NCBI GenBank assembly: GCA_963556195.1
Contig: OY744521.1
Location: 126,819,459 to 126,883,458, forward strand
Direction of reading: 5' to 3'
Source: Sepiola atlantica
Lineage: Eukaryota; Mollusca; Cephalopoda; Sepiida; Sepiolidae
Length of the DNA: 64,000 nt
The translations under genes and the position numbers were made by a program. Below, in pieces: positions 61,827 to 64,000 of this stretch (positions within the stretch are counted from its first letter, which is position 1; every line of letters starts with the position of its first letter). The notes under the pieces were generated by a model. That model was not told the DNA's origin and made no database searches. It was given only the letters and a program-made list of their open reading frames with translations.

Positions 61827-62300
61827 TAAAAATATTTGTTCACATGAAATGATGTTTCTTGGTTGATGAAATAAAACAAAGACGATGTTGTTTCTCATCG
61901 ACAAAATGACATCTTTGTTCGAAAGAATATCTTATACAAATGTAATTTATCGCAGAAAGGTCAGTGGCTGAGGTCAATACAGCGCGTTATTAGAACACGG
62001 TTTCTAAAAGGTCCCCTTCTTTAAAAATCTCAGACAATGGAACACCCCGAGTACTTTATGGTAGGGAAGTCATGAATGAGTCAGATCAAGGGTGTAGCTG
62101 CCAATTAGAATGACACACCCTTACTTACAAAGAAAGTGCCCCCTCCAAGAGAACTAGGTAATTTAAGATGTCAGGTGAGAAATACATTAGTCAAAATTAT
62201 ATCGGCTTTTTTAATGTACTCCGTCTTCATTCATCTTGACAAGAAAACAAGATAGCATCGATAGAAGATCGGAATATACAAACGCCATTTGCTTACTTCA
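61827..62300. other. Non-coding DNA
   Basis: No feature recognised. Confidence 0.4.
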
Positions 62301-62312
62301 TGTGCGTGTGCG

Positions 62313-62395
<83 letters not shown>

Positions 62396-62413
62396 GTGTG
62401 TGTGTGTGTGTGT
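62301..62413. repeat. (GT)n microsatellite
   Basis: About 55 GT units with a few CG interruptions; can adopt Z-DNA. Confidence 0.95.
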
Positions 62414-62799
62414 TGGATTCAGACGTTTAAAAGATCCGTGAGCGCCGCCGCTGACAGGTGCAGATAATATCGGATGAGAAATAAAACCTATTATACTTAG
62501 AGCAGCGTGGAAATGTCTTCCGGGTCAACACAGTACAAACAATTGCTATGACGACGGAAATCGTAAGTGCATATGAGATTCGAAACCCGCTACTGCAATG
62601 AAAAACATCCTGACTGAGTTGGTGAAAAGTGAAAAGGAAAAAGAAAACAAGGAAATTAAAATGGTTTCCGCATGTTTCCATTTGAGGGAATTCCAGATTC
62701 TTTATTTAAATCAAAGGTGTATCGTCGATACACAATTTTTTATTGAACTCGCAGTTTTAAGTATATTATTTGTACTCACTAGGAGTTCTCACACAGGTC
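62414..62799. other. Non-coding DNA
   Basis: Short frames on both strands without recognisable signatures. Confidence 0.35.
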
Positions 62800-63140
62800 A
62801 TCGTCAGTGATTGCTCACCGACAATAACCAATGGTATGTCCTGGAGTCTGAGTGACAACAAGTCTCCCCAGACTTCCAGTATTCTTCACCTCTTTTCGAT
62901 AACGATGCGGTATCGCAACAGCCTCTTACCATTGATTTCTCGCTGGTAAGGACAATTGGTCTTCTCTGGGATTTGGGTGGCAATAAGCCTCCCCAAGGTC
63001 TCAGCATTCTCTGCACTTTTCCAGTGGAGGTCTGGTTTGTGCTGTCCCTCCTCGGTCTTCTCATCCTCCTCGACCCTCTACAAATATGTTGTCTGGTGTC
63101 AGCCTAGGGCGGCACCAGTTAAATAAATAAATAAATAAAA
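62800..63140. repeat. Repeat-like segment with internal duplication and (AAAT)n tail
   Basis: A phrase of the form GGTGGCAATAAGCCTCCCCA followed by a CAGYATTCT block (about 62970-63015) is a diverged copy of GAGTGACAACAAGTCTCCCC at about 62850-62885. The segment ends GGGCGGCACCAGTT followed by about five TAAA units (63120-63140). That looks like the 3' end of a plus-strand retroelement, or alternatively the 3' UTR of the minus-strand LINE at the window end. Confidence 0.4.
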
Positions 63141-63531
63141 TAATATTTCTTTAAATTAATTTTTTTTTTTAAGTTTAATTTTTTTTTAATTTTTAATTTT
63201 TTTCCTTTCAATTCCTTTTTTTTTCCTTTTCTCTTTCCTTATTTAAAAATTAAAACAATAATTTTTAATTCTTTTTAATTTTTTCCCTTATTTTGTGGGG
63301 GGGCAGAGGAAGGAGCTTATAGTGTTTCTTATAATTTCTGTTTCTTTGGTTCATTTTTGTGTAGTGATAGCTGAGGCCGGTGTAATTTATTGGTGGTGGG
63401 GGGGGGATTATGAAGTGCTGTTTCTTGCAGTTTCTGTTCCTTGGCTCTTGTTGTGGTGTTCTTCGTGTGGTTTTGTTTTCTCCGTTGTAAATTCCTTGTG
63501 ACTGGTTAGCCTTTGTAGCTTATGTGTGTTA
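63141..63531. other. T-rich region, possible 3' UTR of the LINE on the minus strand
   Basis: Long T and TTTAA runs at 63150-63290, then a G run and less biased sequence. It lies directly downstream of the minus-strand LINE stop at 63529-63531. Confidence 0.35.
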
Positions 63532-64000
63532 GTTTCCGCATTCAAGGATTTTCCTTAAGATTGCAGCTGTTTTGATCATTGCCGTCCTTTGTATGGTTTC
63601 GATAGTCCCTTTGATTCCAATTTCTCCCAGTCTTTTCTCCTGGTTTTTTGGGATTGTTCCTAGTGCTCCTACGATTATTGGTATTATACTAACTTTCTTC
63701 ATGCACCATATTCCTTTCAGTTCTCTGGCTAGTTCTGTGTATTTACTTCGTTTTTCCGTGTCTTTGATCTTCACTCTGTTGTCTGCTGGAACGGCGAAGT
63801 CTACGATTTTACAAGATTTTTTCCTTTTTGTCTATTATAATAACATCAGGTCTCCTTGCTTGTATGAGTTTATCTGTTTGTATATCTATATCCCAGAGGA
63901 TTTTATGTTTTTCGTTTTCCAGTACTGTTTCTGGTTTATGTGTGTACCATTTGTCTGCATATTCGAAATTTAATTGTTTGCACAGTTCCCTGTGTATTAC
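63532..64000 (-). pseudogene. C-terminal part of a non-LTR retrotransposon with restriction-like endonuclease (R2/R4-like superfamily), frameshifted, cut by window end
   Basis: On the minus strand from the window edge the translation reads HRELCKQLNFEYADKWYTHK, then KILWDIDIQTDKLIQARRPD and VIIIDK, then after a frame change KIVDFAVPADNRVKIKD, and YTELARELKGIWCMKKVSII, PIIVGALGTIPKN, ending ETIQRTAMIKTAAILRKILE. RRPD..IDK..K followed by IVDFAVP is the PD-(D/E)xK restriction-like endonuclease of R2/R4/Dong-type LINEs, and PIIVGALGTIPK is the conserved C-terminal motif. A single extra A in an A run near 63816 breaks the frame; it could be real decay or a sequencing error. The RT domain would lie beyond 64000. 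Confidence 0.85.

Noticed and set aside
62236..62430. Val-Cys repeat peptide
   Set aside because: Translation of the (GT)n tract.

Overview
This is an AT-rich piece of an animal genome with no convincing host protein-coding gene. Long (TA)n, (GA)n, (CA)n and (GT)n tracts, tRNA-derived SINE-like fragments and decayed non-LTR retrotransposons suggest an invertebrate. A mollusc, perhaps a cephalopod, is my best guess; this is inference from repeat style, not from a marker gene. Nothing here looks prokaryotic.

The left flank (1-14881) is intergenic or intronic DNA. It holds microsatellites, two families of dispersed repeats each present twice, the 3' end of a jockey/CR1-like LINE (3862-4578), tRNA-like SINE heads, a 39-bp-arm hairpin (5722-5814), a foldback between two TA tracts, and a 37-bp tandem repeat. 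Two small open frames (1035-1265 and 12039-12389) are the only candidate coding pieces and both are weak.

The centre (14882-56869, 41,988 bp) is a head-to-tail array of four large non-autonomous Helitron-like elements, here called A (14882-21911), B (21912-36789), C (36790-50797) and D (50798-56869). Each begins with TC and ends with a short GC hairpin followed by CTAG. Each CTAG is directly followed by the next element's TC, and the whole array sits between a host A and a host T. No Rep or helicase frame is visible. Between the conserved ends the elements carry tandem repeats: a 76-bp repeat, a 30-bp repeat, a 35-bp GC-rich repeat, a 30-bp ATGA-rich repeat, CATGATACATAT repeats, and above all a roughly 179-bp satellite with a 158-bp subtype. 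The satellite fills most of B and C and is organised into higher-order repeats of 1033 bp in B and of 894, about 1253 and 1074 bp in C. Element D keeps one diverged copy of the satellite unit that joins features of both subtypes and may resemble the founding unit.

Element A also contains a small minus-strand tandem cluster (16760-17625) of U2-snRNA-like units. Each starts with the strongly conserved 5' part of U2. Two of them then have a non-U2 body of hairpins, an Sm-like AATTTTT site and a terminal hairpin, and the units share an upstream promoter-like block. This is the most unusual content of the window: a possible divergent Sm-class RNA, or an snRNA-headed SINE, carried inside a Helitron.

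The right flank (56870-64000) has TA-bounded foldback structures (57760-58140 and 60957-61525), three hammerhead-like core motifs, a tRNA-like SINE head, and at the very end a minus-strand, frameshifted C-terminal part of an LINE with a restriction-like endonuclease (63532-64000).
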